Positions 1 through 6,472 of a stretch of 64,000 bases of DNA are shown piece after piece. The notes beneath the pieces were generated by a model that did no database searches, was not told the DNA's origin, and saw nothing but the letters and a program-made list of their open reading frames with translations. The translations under genes and the position numbers were made by a program. How positions within the stretch are numbered: the first letter of the stretch is position 1; every line of letters starts with the position of its first letter. Origin of the DNA: Flavobacterium coralii (GTDB lineage Bacteria > Bacteroidota > Bacteroidia > Flavobacteriales > Flavobacteriaceae). The stretch lies in contig NZ_JAHDIU010000008.1 in the NCBI RefSeq assembly GCF_019891545.1, positions 85,365 through 149,364 on the forward strand, written 5' to 3'.

Positions 1-62
1 TGGAGTTTACCGCTACAGATGTTAAGGTAAACGAAGGCGTTAGCGCTTCAGATTTTCAGTAA
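1..62 (+). CDS. C-terminal end of a cut-off gene
   Basis: The window opens inside a rightward gene. In the frame that ends at the TAA at 60-62, 19 residues can be read, finishing in ...VSASDFQ. Too little remains to name the protein. The hydrophilic beta-type C-terminus could fit an exported lipoprotein-sorting-type protein, but that is only a guess. A strong hairpin terminator follows about 25 bases after the stop, which supports this being a true gene end. Confidence 0.5.
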   Translation, partial: EFTATDVKVNEGVSASDFQ

Positions 63-82
63 AATAATTTACATATTATAAT

Positions 83-111
83 AAAAAGGCCCGCAATTGC
101 GGGCCTTTGCT
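83..111 (+). terminator. Intrinsic terminator after the first partial gene
   Basis: A GC-rich stem of seven base pairs (GGCCCGC at 88-94 with GCGGGCC at 99-105) and an AATT loop is followed by CTTTGCTTT and preceded by an A-tract. It lies between the end of the cut-off rightward gene and the leftward transporter gene, so it could serve both strands. Confidence 0.8.
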
Positions 112-132
112 TTAGCATTATCTTATAACAGC

Positions 133-999
133 TTACTTTCTTGAGGAGAAATAGACACCCACCAGTATTATGGCAGCGCCCACCAGTTGCAGCGGTGCTA
201 ACGATTCGCCGTCGAACAAGCCCCAGCCAAAGGCTACAACCGGAATCATATAAGTAACCGAAGAAGCAAATATAGGCGATGACATGTGTATCAGCCTGAA
301 AAATATAATATTGGCAATACCCGTACCCACTATACCCAGTACCGCTATATAAAGCATTGCCTGCTGTGTTTCGGGCGCTGTAGCAACACTGCCGAAACCG
401 GAAAGGAAAAGTACTATAACGGCAGGCAGCAGCATAACTGCAAAATTACCTGTGCTGATGCTAAGCGGGCTTAAGTCGGACAGATGTTTTTTAATCAGGT
501 TCACATTTGTGGCATAACATACCGAAGCTGCTACTACAAAAAGCGTGTACCAGTAATTTTGATTAGGGTTATCAGCCGCGCCTTTAAAGATAAGCAGCCC
601 GCACCCAACAAGGCCTATAAGCACTCCGAACAACTGCCTGCGCTGAAACTGCAGGCCAAAAACAGCAGCACCAATTATAAGTGTACTAAGCGGTGTTAGC
701 GAATTAAGGATGGCACTTATTGAGCTATGAATCTGGGTTTGTGCCACCGAAAAAAGGTAAACCGGCAGGAATGTCCCGAACAGTGCTGTTAACGCAAGGT
801 ACTTCCATTTGCCCTGCGGTACATTGCGCAAACTCCTGAAGCCTACAATAAGGAGAAAGACGGCACAAAAGATGATGCGGAGTGAACCGAGCTGAAACGG
901 GGTTAAACCCAATAAGCCTCTTTTTATCAGGATAAAAGAACTGCCCCATATCAGGGCGAGAACCGCAAGTAGATACCATTTTAGCTGTTGTGACTGCAT
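133..999 (-). CDS. EamA-family (DMT superfamily) metabolite transporter
   Basis: This 288-residue inner-membrane protein has ten hydrophobic segments arranged as two similar five-helix halves (about 1-140 and 150-285), the hallmark of EamA permeases of the drug/metabolite transporter superfamily. The first helix carries the family's typical LIWGSSFxxIK motif. Members export or import small metabolites such as amino acids or nucleosides; the substrate cannot be read from sequence. It is a single leftward gene facing the rightward metal-binding lipoprotein gene across about 125 bases that hold the promoters of both. Start ATG at 997-999. Confidence 0.9.
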   Translation of the reverse strand: MQSQQLKWYLLAVLALIWGSSFILIKRGLLGLTPFQLGSLRIIFCAVFLLIVGFRSLRNVPQGKWKYLALTALFGTFLPVYLFSVAQTQIHSSISAILNSLTPLSTLIIGAAVFGLQFQRRQLFGVLIGLVGCGLLIFKGAADNPNQNYWYTLFVVAASVCYATNVNLIKKHLSDLSPLSISTGNFAVMLLPAVIVLFLSGFGSVATAPETQQAMLYIAVLGIVGTGIANIIFFRLIHMSSPIFASSVTYMIPVVAFGWGLFDGESLAPLQLVGAAIILVGVYFSSRK

Positions 1000-1067
1000 A
1001 GATTAACTTTAACTTAAAATTCGGGCTAAAAATCCGACAATAAATCCGGATGGCAAACGTTTTTTAG

Positions 1068-1075
1068 TAAATTTG
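1068..1075 (+). promoter_or_regulatory. -7 box upstream of the HMA lipoprotein gene
   Basis: TAAATTTG matches the Bacteroidota TAnnTTTG -7 element and lies 49 bases before the start at 1125. I see no convincing TTG at the -33 spacing, so only the proximal element is supported. Confidence 0.5.
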
Positions 1076-1124
1076 TAATCGCTTTTTAAAGAGCATTTTA
1101 TAAAAGAACCTAATAATATATACG

Positions 1125-1694
1125 ATGAAAGTAATTAAACACATTTCGGTTTTTGCCCTTGCTGCAATGCTTTTTGTAAGCTGCAAAGACACGGCTAAAG
1201 ACGGTAACATAGAAACGCCTGAAGAAGGAACGGTTACCGACACCATACAAAAAGAAACAGCAGCTAACCTTGAAACGACTTTATTTAAAATTGAGGGCAT
1301 GACCTGCGCTATTGGCTGTGCTAAAACAATTGAAAGCAAACTTGCCGGGCTTGACGGTGTAGAAAACGCAAAAGTAGATTTTGATACCAAAACCGCTACT
1401 ATATCTTATAACGCAGAAAAGCAAACACCGGAAACGATAGTTGAAACTGTAGAAAAAATTGCTGACGGCACTTATAAAGTAGCTGACGTTAAGAACTCTG
1501 CTGACAAGGCCATGCTGTATAAAGCAGACCAGGAGCCTAAGAAAAAGGCTGAAAAGAAGAAAGAAAAGAAAAAGGCTAAGAAAGAAGAAAAAGCAGGCTG
1601 TGCCAGCGGCGAAAAGAAAAGCTGCTGCTCCGGCGAAGCTAAGAAATCATGCCATTCAGAAAGCACTACTACTTCCTCAGGCGGAAGCCTTTAA
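1125..1694 (+). CDS. Lipoprotein with heavy-metal-associated (HMA) domain and Lys/Cys-rich tail
   Basis: The 189-residue protein begins with a lipoprotein signal ending ...LFVSC (Cys20), so it should be anchored in the periplasm or outer membrane. Residues about 53-120 form an HMA (MerP/CopZ-like) fold with the metal loop GMTCAIGC: the two cysteines (61 and 65) are three residues apart, not the usual two. From about residue 135 a lysine-rich stretch leads to a metallothionein-like tail with four cysteines and a histidine (CAS, SCCSG, SCHSE). A role in binding or buffering copper or other soft metals outside the cytoplasm is inferred. It is monocistronic, with its own -7 box and terminator. 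The HMA assignment is strong; the metal is unknown. Confidence 0.85.
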   Translation: MKVIKHISVFALAAMLFVSCKDTAKDGNIETPEEGTVTDTIQKETAANLETTLFKIEGMTCAIGCAKTIESKLAGLDGVENAKVDFDTKTATISYNAEKQTPETIVETVEKIADGTYKVADVKNSADKAMLYKADQEPKKKAEKKKEKKKAKKEEKAGCASGEKKSCCSGEAKKSCHSESTTTSSGGSL

Positions 1695-1710
1695 TACAGG
1701 AATTATTAAG

Positions 1711-1743
1711 TATAAAAAAGCAGCCAATGGCTGCTTTTTTTAT
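1711..1743. terminator. Bidirectional terminator between HMA lipoprotein and YcxB-like genes
   Basis: A perfect 15-base inverted repeat (1711-1725 and 1729-1743) with a three-base AAT loop has A-tracts and T-tracts at both ends. It terminates the rightward gene ending at 1694 and overlaps the stop codon of the leftward gene at 1740-1742. Confidence 0.85.
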
Positions 1744-2219
1744 ACCCTATGATGTTTTATCATGAAAAAAACTTTGTTTTCGAACAACTCCTTATCGTAA
1801 GCCGACGCAAACTCTTTTTCTTTGATGATAAGATATTGGTTTTTTGAAATGTATAACAAATAATACTGCTTTATTTTTTCCGCTTTTATAAAAGCACTTA
1901 GTTTTAATTCGCTCATTGAGCCATCGTCAACATATGTTTTAATAGCATCTTCGGTAATTATATGATGCCTTGTCCGTAATATATTCTCATTCTTATCAGA
2001 ATAAGCATACCGATAGTACTGGTAAAGCAACAGTGAAGGATAGAGGAAAGCGAAAATGATGAAGAAGTTCATCCCCTCGGACTTTCCCTGTACAGAAAAC
2101 TGCACTAGCACCATGAGAAATATAAATACTAGAAACCACCAACGCTTTTTAAGATAAAGATGTATCAGTAGCCTGAAAAACTCTTTTTGAGTTAAACCCT
2201 CCTCCTTTGTTGTGATCAT
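1740..2219 (-). CDS. YcxB-like membrane protein
   Basis: A 159-residue protein with two membrane segments close to the N-terminus (about 27-45 and 50-68), followed by a soluble C-terminal half. That half carries a pattern of alternating strands (IITEDAIKTYVDDGSMSELKLS...YYLLYISKNQYLIIKEKEF) like the YcxB C-terminal domain (PF14317). The family has no known function. It lies 13 bases after gldD and probably ends the mutY-ssb-gldE-gldD transcript; its own stop codon sits in the terminator stem. Nothing in the sequence ties it to gliding. Confidence 0.65.
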   Translation of the reverse strand: MITTKEEGLTQKEFFRLLIHLYLKKRWWFLVFIFLMVLVQFSVQGKSEGMNFFIIFAFLYPSLLLYQYYRYAYSDKNENILRTRHHIITEDAIKTYVDDGSMSELKLSAFIKAEKIKQYYLLYISKNQYLIIKEKEFASAYDKELFENKVFFMIKHHRV

Positions 2220-2232
2220 ATAATAAGATATA

Positions 2233-2802
2233 TTACCTCCACTTAAGGGTTTCCATCAAATTACGCATATCGTCTTTTATATAACTGGCGGCCGGCATAA
2301 GAGAGTCATAATTGGGGCGTGCATAAAAGTACATAGAGCCTGTAAGAAAGTGCCTTGTGCTGTCGGTGGCATAAAACTGTGCGTTTGTGGCGGCATCCCC
2401 CCCAACCTGGTAAAACATGCCATATACATTCTGCATATCATTTACAAAAGGTAGCTCCTGTATGGCGTCAGCTTTAATCACGTGCTCATAAGTAAGTTTC
2501 TGGGCATCCCTCAAGAGCATTTCAAGGTTACCTTCCACAGGCTTGTAAGTAAGATATATGGTGGCTTTCATCCGTGGGTATTGCAGGGTAAAATTGCAAT
2601 TCCCTTTGTTGCTTATTATAGCCTGAGAATTAAACGCAAATGTAAACGGGCATTTACCGGTATAGAGTACATAATCTTCTACCGGGTAATCCAGCCGAAG
2701 GAATGCTTTTGGCTTTGGCACGGCATCTTCTCCGCATGAAACAAACGTTGCGCTAACCGCAAAAAGCGCCACGGCTGCAAAAACTTTTTTAATAATATTC
2801 AT
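2233..2802 (-). CDS. gldD: Gliding motility lipoprotein GldD
   Basis: A 189-residue lipoprotein with signal peptide ending ...FVSCG (lipidated Cys23), then the family's PKPKAFLRLDYP motif. GldD is one of the lipoproteins required for gliding in Flavobacterium johnsoniae and is needed for T9SS-dependent surface adhesin delivery (established knowledge). The gene directly abuts gldE: the gldE stop begins at the base next to the gldD start, an arrangement known from other flavobacteria. This makes co-translation likely. The whole protein is intact, with no lost conserved segment apparent. Confidence 0.93.
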   Translation of the reverse strand: MNIIKKVFAAVALFAVSATFVSCGEDAVPKPKAFLRLDYPVEDYVLYTGKCPFTFAFNSQAIISNKGNCNFTLQYPRMKATIYLTYKPVEGNLEMLLRDAQKLTYEHVIKADAIQELPFVNDMQNVYGMFYQVGGDAATNAQFYATDSTRHFLTGSMYFYARPNYDSLMPAASYIKDDMRNLMETLKWR

Positions 2803-4089
2803 TTATGGCAGGGTAACTTTAATTTGTTTTATCCTTCTCTTATCAACTGATTCGACGGTAAAGATATTGTCATTAAAATTAATTTTCTGCCCTTTTTTAG
2901 GAAAATTACCTGATATTTCGAGTATAAAACCGGCAAGTGTTTCCGCCTCACCTTTTGATGCTTCAAAATCTTCCTCCTCCACGTCGGTAATCCTGTAAAA
3001 GTCTTTGAGCCCTATTTTACCGTCAAACAAAAAGTTTTTATCATCTATCTGAGAATAAATAATATCCTCATCATCAAATTCATCACTTATATCACCAACA
3101 ATTTCCTCAAGAATATCTTCCAGCGAAATAAGCCCTGAAGTACCGCCATATTCATCTACCACAATTGCAAGGTGGTTTTTCATTCCCTGAAACTCTTTTA
3201 AAAGGTTGTCCAGCTTCTTGTTTTCGGGTACAAAAAAAGGTTCACGCAGCAATGTCTGCCACTCAAACTCCTGCTTATCTATATATGGTATCAGGTCTTT
3301 TATGAACAGCACCCCTTCTATATGGTCAATATTTTCGCGGTAAACCGGTATTCTTGAAAACCCGCTTTCTACAATTTTCGGAAAAATTTCTGCAAACCCT
3401 TCTTCTATATCAAGCGCAAAAATGTCTATACGCGGACTCATTACCTGCCGTACATCAGTATTACCAAAGGTTACAATACCTTCTAGTATCTTCTGTTCTT
3501 CGGCTGTTGCATCGGCATAATCCGTCAGTTCAAGTGCCTGGGATAGCTGATCTACCGATATACCTGTACGCTGCACATTAAATTTTTTATACAGCGCAAG
3601 TGTTACCTCCCGCATGGGTATGCTGAAAGGTGAAAGCAGCTTATTTAAATAAAAAAGCATGTAAGACACCCTCATTGCAAAAGCACCGCTGTTACGGGTG
3701 GCATAAACTTTAGGCACCACCTCACCAAAAAGAAGCACAAAAAAGGTTATAACAGCCACCTGAACTATAAAGCGAAGAGAAGGCAGGTATATGCCATCAA
3801 ACAAAGGGCCTGTTATCCTGAAGAATAAAATAATGATAGCTATATTGATAAAGGTGTTTGCTATAACTATGGTTGCCAACAGCTTTTTGGGTTTCTCTAA
3901 AAGCCTTACAATCAATTTCCCTTTTTTAGGGCTCTTTTGGGCAATGCCCTTTATATCTTCGGGGGTTAAGGCAAAAAAAGCTACTTCGGTTCCGGATATT
4001 ACAGCAGAAAAGAACAGCAGGATAAGAATACCTGCGCAGCCAAACAATAGGCTGTAATCAAACAATATACTCGAGGGGTCGGGGTCCAA
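2803..4089 (-). CDS. gldE: Gliding motility-associated protein GldE (CNNM/CBS family)
   Basis: The 428-residue protein has an N-terminal DUF21/CNNM membrane domain (about 10-190, four hydrophobic segments), a pair of CBS domains (about 205-335, with typical SRIPVY and VVDEYGGTSGLISLEDILEEIVGDI motifs) and a C-terminal CorC/HlyC transporter-associated domain. The family includes Mg/Co efflux proteins. In flavobacteria GldE works with GldD and partly overlaps it in function. The frame has no ATG before the membrane domain: the first conventional start is TTG at 4087-4089, preceded by an in-frame stop at 4105-4107. A TTG start is therefore inferred. It sits 23 bases after ssb. Confidence 0.92.
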   Translation of the reverse strand: MDPDPSSILFDYSLLFGCAGILILLFFSAVISGTEVAFFALTPEDIKGIAQKSPKKGKLIVRLLEKPKKLLATIVIANTFINIAIIILFFRITGPLFDGIYLPSLRFIVQVAVITFFVLLFGEVVPKVYATRNSGAFAMRVSYMLFYLNKLLSPFSIPMREVTLALYKKFNVQRTGISVDQLSQALELTDYADATAEEQKILEGIVTFGNTDVRQVMSPRIDIFALDIEEGFAEIFPKIVESGFSRIPVYRENIDHIEGVLFIKDLIPYIDKQEFEWQTLLREPFFVPENKKLDNLLKEFQGMKNHLAIVVDEYGGTSGLISLEDILEEIVGDISDEFDDEDIIYSQIDDKNFLFDGKIGLKDFYRITDVEEEDFEASKGEAETLAGFILEISGNFPKKGQKINFNDNIFTVESVDKRRIKQIKVTLP

Positions 4090-4112
4090 AATTATGAGTA
4101 TTGATTAAACAA

Positions 4113-4589
4113 TTAAAACGGGAGGTCATCGTCAGGATCGGGCACGTTCATATTATAATCATGTGCCGGCCTTGCAGGCTCGTTAACAGATGGCTGCTGT
4201 TGCTGCTGCCTGTTGCTGTTGCCTGTATTATTGTTATTGCCTTCCATTTCTTTTTTAGTGGTTAAAAATGTAAACTCAGTCACCTGAATTTCTGTAGTAT
4301 ATTTTGTAGTACCGTCATCTCCCTGCCACTGGCGCGATTTAATGCGGCCTTCCACATAAATCTTATCGCCTTTGCTAAGGTATTTTTCGCAAATTTCGGC
4401 AGCTTTATTACGCACAACTATATTATGCCATTCGGTACTGGTAATGCGCTCATTGGTTTGTTTGTTGATATACACCTCATTAGTGGCCAACGGAAAGCGC
4501 CCTATGCAGTTACCACCATCAAAATAGTGCATCTTTACATCGTCTCCTAAATGCCCTATAAGCATTACTTTGTTAAGCGTTCCGTTCAT
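4113..4589 (-). CDS. ssb: Single-stranded DNA-binding protein
   Basis: A 158-residue SSB. Residues 1-110 form the OB-fold (MNGTLNKVMLIGHLGDD start, TEWHNIVVRN, GDKIYVEGRI, RQWQGDDG). A Gln/Asn-rich linker of about 30 residues leads to the acidic tip DDDLPF, the conserved tail that recruits replication and repair proteins. It protects single-stranded DNA in the cytoplasm as a homotetramer. It lies 42 bases after mutY and ahead of gldE in one leftward operon, a linkage seen in other flavobacteria. Confidence 0.95.
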   Translation of the reverse strand: MNGTLNKVMLIGHLGDDVKMHYFDGGNCIGRFPLATNEVYINKQTNERITSTEWHNIVVRNKAAEICEKYLSKGDKIYVEGRIKSRQWQGDDGTTKYTTEIQVTEFTFLTTKKEMEGNNNNTGNSNRQQQQQPSVNEPARPAHDYNMNVPDPDDDLPF

Positions 4590-4631
4590 AGCAACTGTTT
4601 AGCGTTTAACCAAAAATAATAAAATTTAGCA

Positions 4632-5669
4632 TCAATCCCAATGCTTCTCTATAAAATTATGGATAACCACAGGCACAGGCAGCAGCTTTATTTCTTCGCG
4701 GCTCAGGGCTTCATCTATGGCGACAGAAATATCTGCCTGCCAAAAGCGTATATGCAGGTGCTGGTGCGAGAGTTTATGCACAATAGTATCCTGCAAAAGT
4801 TGAACAGATGCGACAGTAAATTCAGCAAAGAACTTATTTTCAATAAGCGGCATTATCTCTTCGGGCTGTACATCATTTTGGGTTTCCAGTAAAGGAAATT
4901 CATAAAGGTTATGCCATATACCCTTTGCTGAACGTTTGTTAACAAGGCTCCTGCCCTGCCCGTCTTTAACAATAATGTAATTAAAGTACCTGTTGGTAAC
5001 TTTTGTTTTTTTGAGTTTTACAGGCAGGCTTGCCACCCGCCCGGAATTATAAGCGACACATTCTTTACTAAGCACACAGTTGGGGCAGTCAGGGTTTTTA
5101 GGCACACACTGCAAAGCACCAAACTCCATCATGGCCTGGTTAAACTCAGATGCCTGCCCCGGCGGCAGGTGTTCGGCTGCAATGTTTTTAAAAAGCGGTT
5201 TTGCAGCAGGTGAAGATATATCGGCCTCTATGCCAAAATAGCGCGACAGCACCCGGTAAACATTGCCATCTACCACCGGCACGGGTTCTCCATAACATAT
5301 AGAAGCAATAGCGGCTGCGGTATAATCGCCCACGCCTTTAAGCTTTAGCAGGCCTTCATAACTATCAGGGAACTCCCCTCCCAGTTCATTTGCTATATAC
5401 TTGGCGGTTGCATGAAGGTTTCTCGCCCTGCTGTAATAGCCAAGCCCCTGCCATAATTTAAGCACCTGCTCTTCGGGTGCGGCAGCAAGATGGTTTACGG
5501 TTGGAAATGCTTCTATGAACTTCAAAAAATAGGGCATGCCCTGCGCCACGCGCGTTTGCTGCAACATAATTTCTGACAGCCACACCGGGTAAGGTTGGGG
5601 TGTTTTGCGCCAGGGCAAATCGCGGCGGTTTTGTAAATACCAATTTATCAGCAGCTTAGAAAAACTCAT
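4632..5669 (-). CDS. mutY: A/G-specific adenine glycosylase MutY
   Basis: The 345-residue enzyme removes adenine mispaired with 8-oxoguanine. Visible are catalytic Glu33 (LSEIMLQQT), the helix-hairpin-helix KGVGDYTAAAIA with the catalytic Asp134 (VVDGNVYRV), and the four cysteines of the [4Fe-4S] cluster at 188, 195, 198 and 204 with the exact C-x6-C-x2-C-x5-C spacing. The C-terminal third (about 225-345) is the NUDIX-like domain that reads 8-oxoG. It is the first gene of the leftward mutY-ssb-gldE-gldD operon; a -7 box (TAATTTTG, 5687-5694) lies 17 bases before the ATG. Confidence 0.96.
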   Translation of the reverse strand: MSFSKLLINWYLQNRRDLPWRKTPQPYPVWLSEIMLQQTRVAQGMPYFLKFIEAFPTVNHLAAAPEEQVLKLWQGLGYYSRARNLHATAKYIANELGGEFPDSYEGLLKLKGVGDYTAAAIASICYGEPVPVVDGNVYRVLSRYFGIEADISSPAAKPLFKNIAAEHLPPGQASEFNQAMMEFGALQCVPKNPDCPNCVLSKECVAYNSGRVASLPVKLKKTKVTNRYFNYIIVKDGQGRSLVNKRSAKGIWHNLYEFPLLETQNDVQPEEIMPLIENKFFAEFTVASVQLLQDTIVHKLSHQHLHIRFWQADISVAIDEALSREEIKLLPVPVVIHNFIEKHWD

Positions 5670-5686
5670 AGTAAAGGAGAGGTTAG

Positions 5687-5694
5687 CAAAATTA
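5687..5694 (-). promoter_or_regulatory. -7 box of the mutY operon
   Basis: On the minus strand this reads TAATTTTG, matching TAnnTTTG, 17 bases before the mutY start. No clear TTG was found at the -33 spacing. Confidence 0.45.
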
Positions 5695-5728
5695 AAACTT
5701 TATGTTATTAAATTTTAATGTATTAACC

Positions 5729-5760
5729 TTGAAATATTGTTTTTTTAATTCATATATTTG
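5729..5760 (+). promoter_or_regulatory. Promoter of the HU gene
   Basis: TTG at 5729-5731 and TATATTTG at 5753-5760 are separated by 21 bases. This matches the Bacteroidota promoter form TTG-N(17-23)-TAnnTTTG. The -7 box ends 44 bases before the HU start, leaving an A-rich leader instead of a Shine-Dalgarno sequence. Confidence 0.7.
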
Positions 5761-5804
5761 CACACTCGAAAAAAATACATACAAACATAAATTTTAGAAA
5801 GAAA

Positions 5805-6095
5805 ATGACGAAAGCAGACATCGTAGCAAAAATCTCTGAAAAACTTGGGCTTGAAAAAGGAGATGTGCAAGCAACAGTAGAGTCTTTTATGGAGGAAGTA
5901 AAAAACTCTTTGGAAACCGGCGATAATGTTTATCTGAGAGGGTTTGGAAGCTTTATTATCAAAACACGTGCTGAAAAAACCGGAAGGAATATATCCAAAA
6001 ACACTACAATAAAAATACCTGCACACAACATACCTGCATTTAAACCTGCCAAAGTGTTTGTTGACGGTGTTAAAACGAATACTGAAGTAAAGTAA
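5805..6095 (+). CDS. HU-family DNA-binding protein
   Basis: A 96-residue basic nucleoid protein of the HU/IHF family. It starts with the typical MTKADIVAKISEKLGL helix, has the RGFGSFIIKTRAEKTGRNI dimer and DNA-wrapping strand, and the IPAHNIPAFKPAKVF ending. The PAHN/PAFKP arm contains the proline used to kink DNA. It binds and bends DNA as a dimer with little sequence preference. It has its own promoter and is followed by the small basic ribosomal-type gene and rng. HU cannot be separated from IHF by eye, but the sequence is nearer HU. Confidence 0.93.
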   Translation: MTKADIVAKISEKLGLEKGDVQATVESFMEEVKNSLETGDNVYLRGFGSFIIKTRAEKTGRNISKNTTIKIPAHNIPAFKPAKVFVDGVKTNTEVK

Positions 6096-6132
6096 CAAAA
6101 CTTAATTTATTAATCCAAAACCCTTAGACATT

Positions 6133-6225
6133 ATGCCAAGTGGGAAAAAAAGAAAAAGACATAAAGTAGCTACGCACAAACGTAAAAAAAGGGCGAGAGC
6201 TAACCGTCACAAAAAGAAAAAGTAG
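6133..6225 (+). CDS. 30-residue basic protein of the AURKAIP1/COX24 (mS38-like) type
   Basis: A 30-codon reading frame from ATG 6133 to TAG 6225 encodes an extremely basic peptide (MPSGKKRKRHKVATHKRKKR... ending in KKKK). The same tiny protein, in the same place upstream of rng, is conserved across Bacteroidota. It resembles the AURKAIP1/COX24 domain of mitochondrial ribosomal protein mS38, so a ribosome-bound role is likely by family; I infer this and cannot prove it here. It lies 37 bases after HU and was probably missed by gene callers because of size. Its last five codons form the left arm of a terminator hairpin. Confidence 0.85.
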   Translation: MPSGKKRKRHKVATHKRKKRARANRHKKKK

Positions 6226-6248
6226 TTTAATACTACTTTTTCTTTTTT
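6211..6248 (+). terminator. Terminator hairpin overlapping the end of the small basic gene
   Basis: A perfect 16-base inverted repeat (6211-6226 with 6232-6247, loop TTAAT) begins inside the Lys codons of the 30-residue gene and includes its stop codon. It ends in a run of six T. It would terminate the HU/small-protein transcript and separate it from rng. Confidence 0.8.
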
Positions 6249-6270
6249 AAAACGTTCATTGACAAAAAAG

Positions 6271-6334
6271 ATTTCAGAGTTAAGAATTCAGATTTAAGAT
6301 TTACACACTGTAAGCTGTAAACTGTAAACTTAAA
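6271..6334. repeat. Dispersed 24-base repeat copy plus a short heptad tandem repeat
   Basis: Bases 6271-6294 match 27847-27870 at 23 of 24 positions (ATTTCAGARTTAAGAATTC then AGATT). Directly after it, at 6307-6334, a seven-base unit (ACTGTAA and variants) repeats about three to four times. The block lies in the 247-base gap before rng. Such low-complexity intergenic repeats recur in flavobacterial genomes; its function is unknown. Confidence 0.6.
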
Positions 6335-6472
6335 ACTGATATCTCCGGGTACTAAACTACCTGTAATAAAATGTTTAATCCATCTGCCAACCCTGTTGCG
6401 CGTTATGAGTTTCGAGTACAAGGTTTTCCCGAAACATGAAGCTCTAAACCCGTAACAACAAAGCAGATAAAA

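Noticed and set aside
5745-6098. 117-codon frame on the minus strand across the HU gene
   Set aside because: It is a shadow of HU: the plus strand has a clear family match, its own promoter and normal codon use, while the minus frame is a Cys/Tyr/Phe-rich composition artefact.
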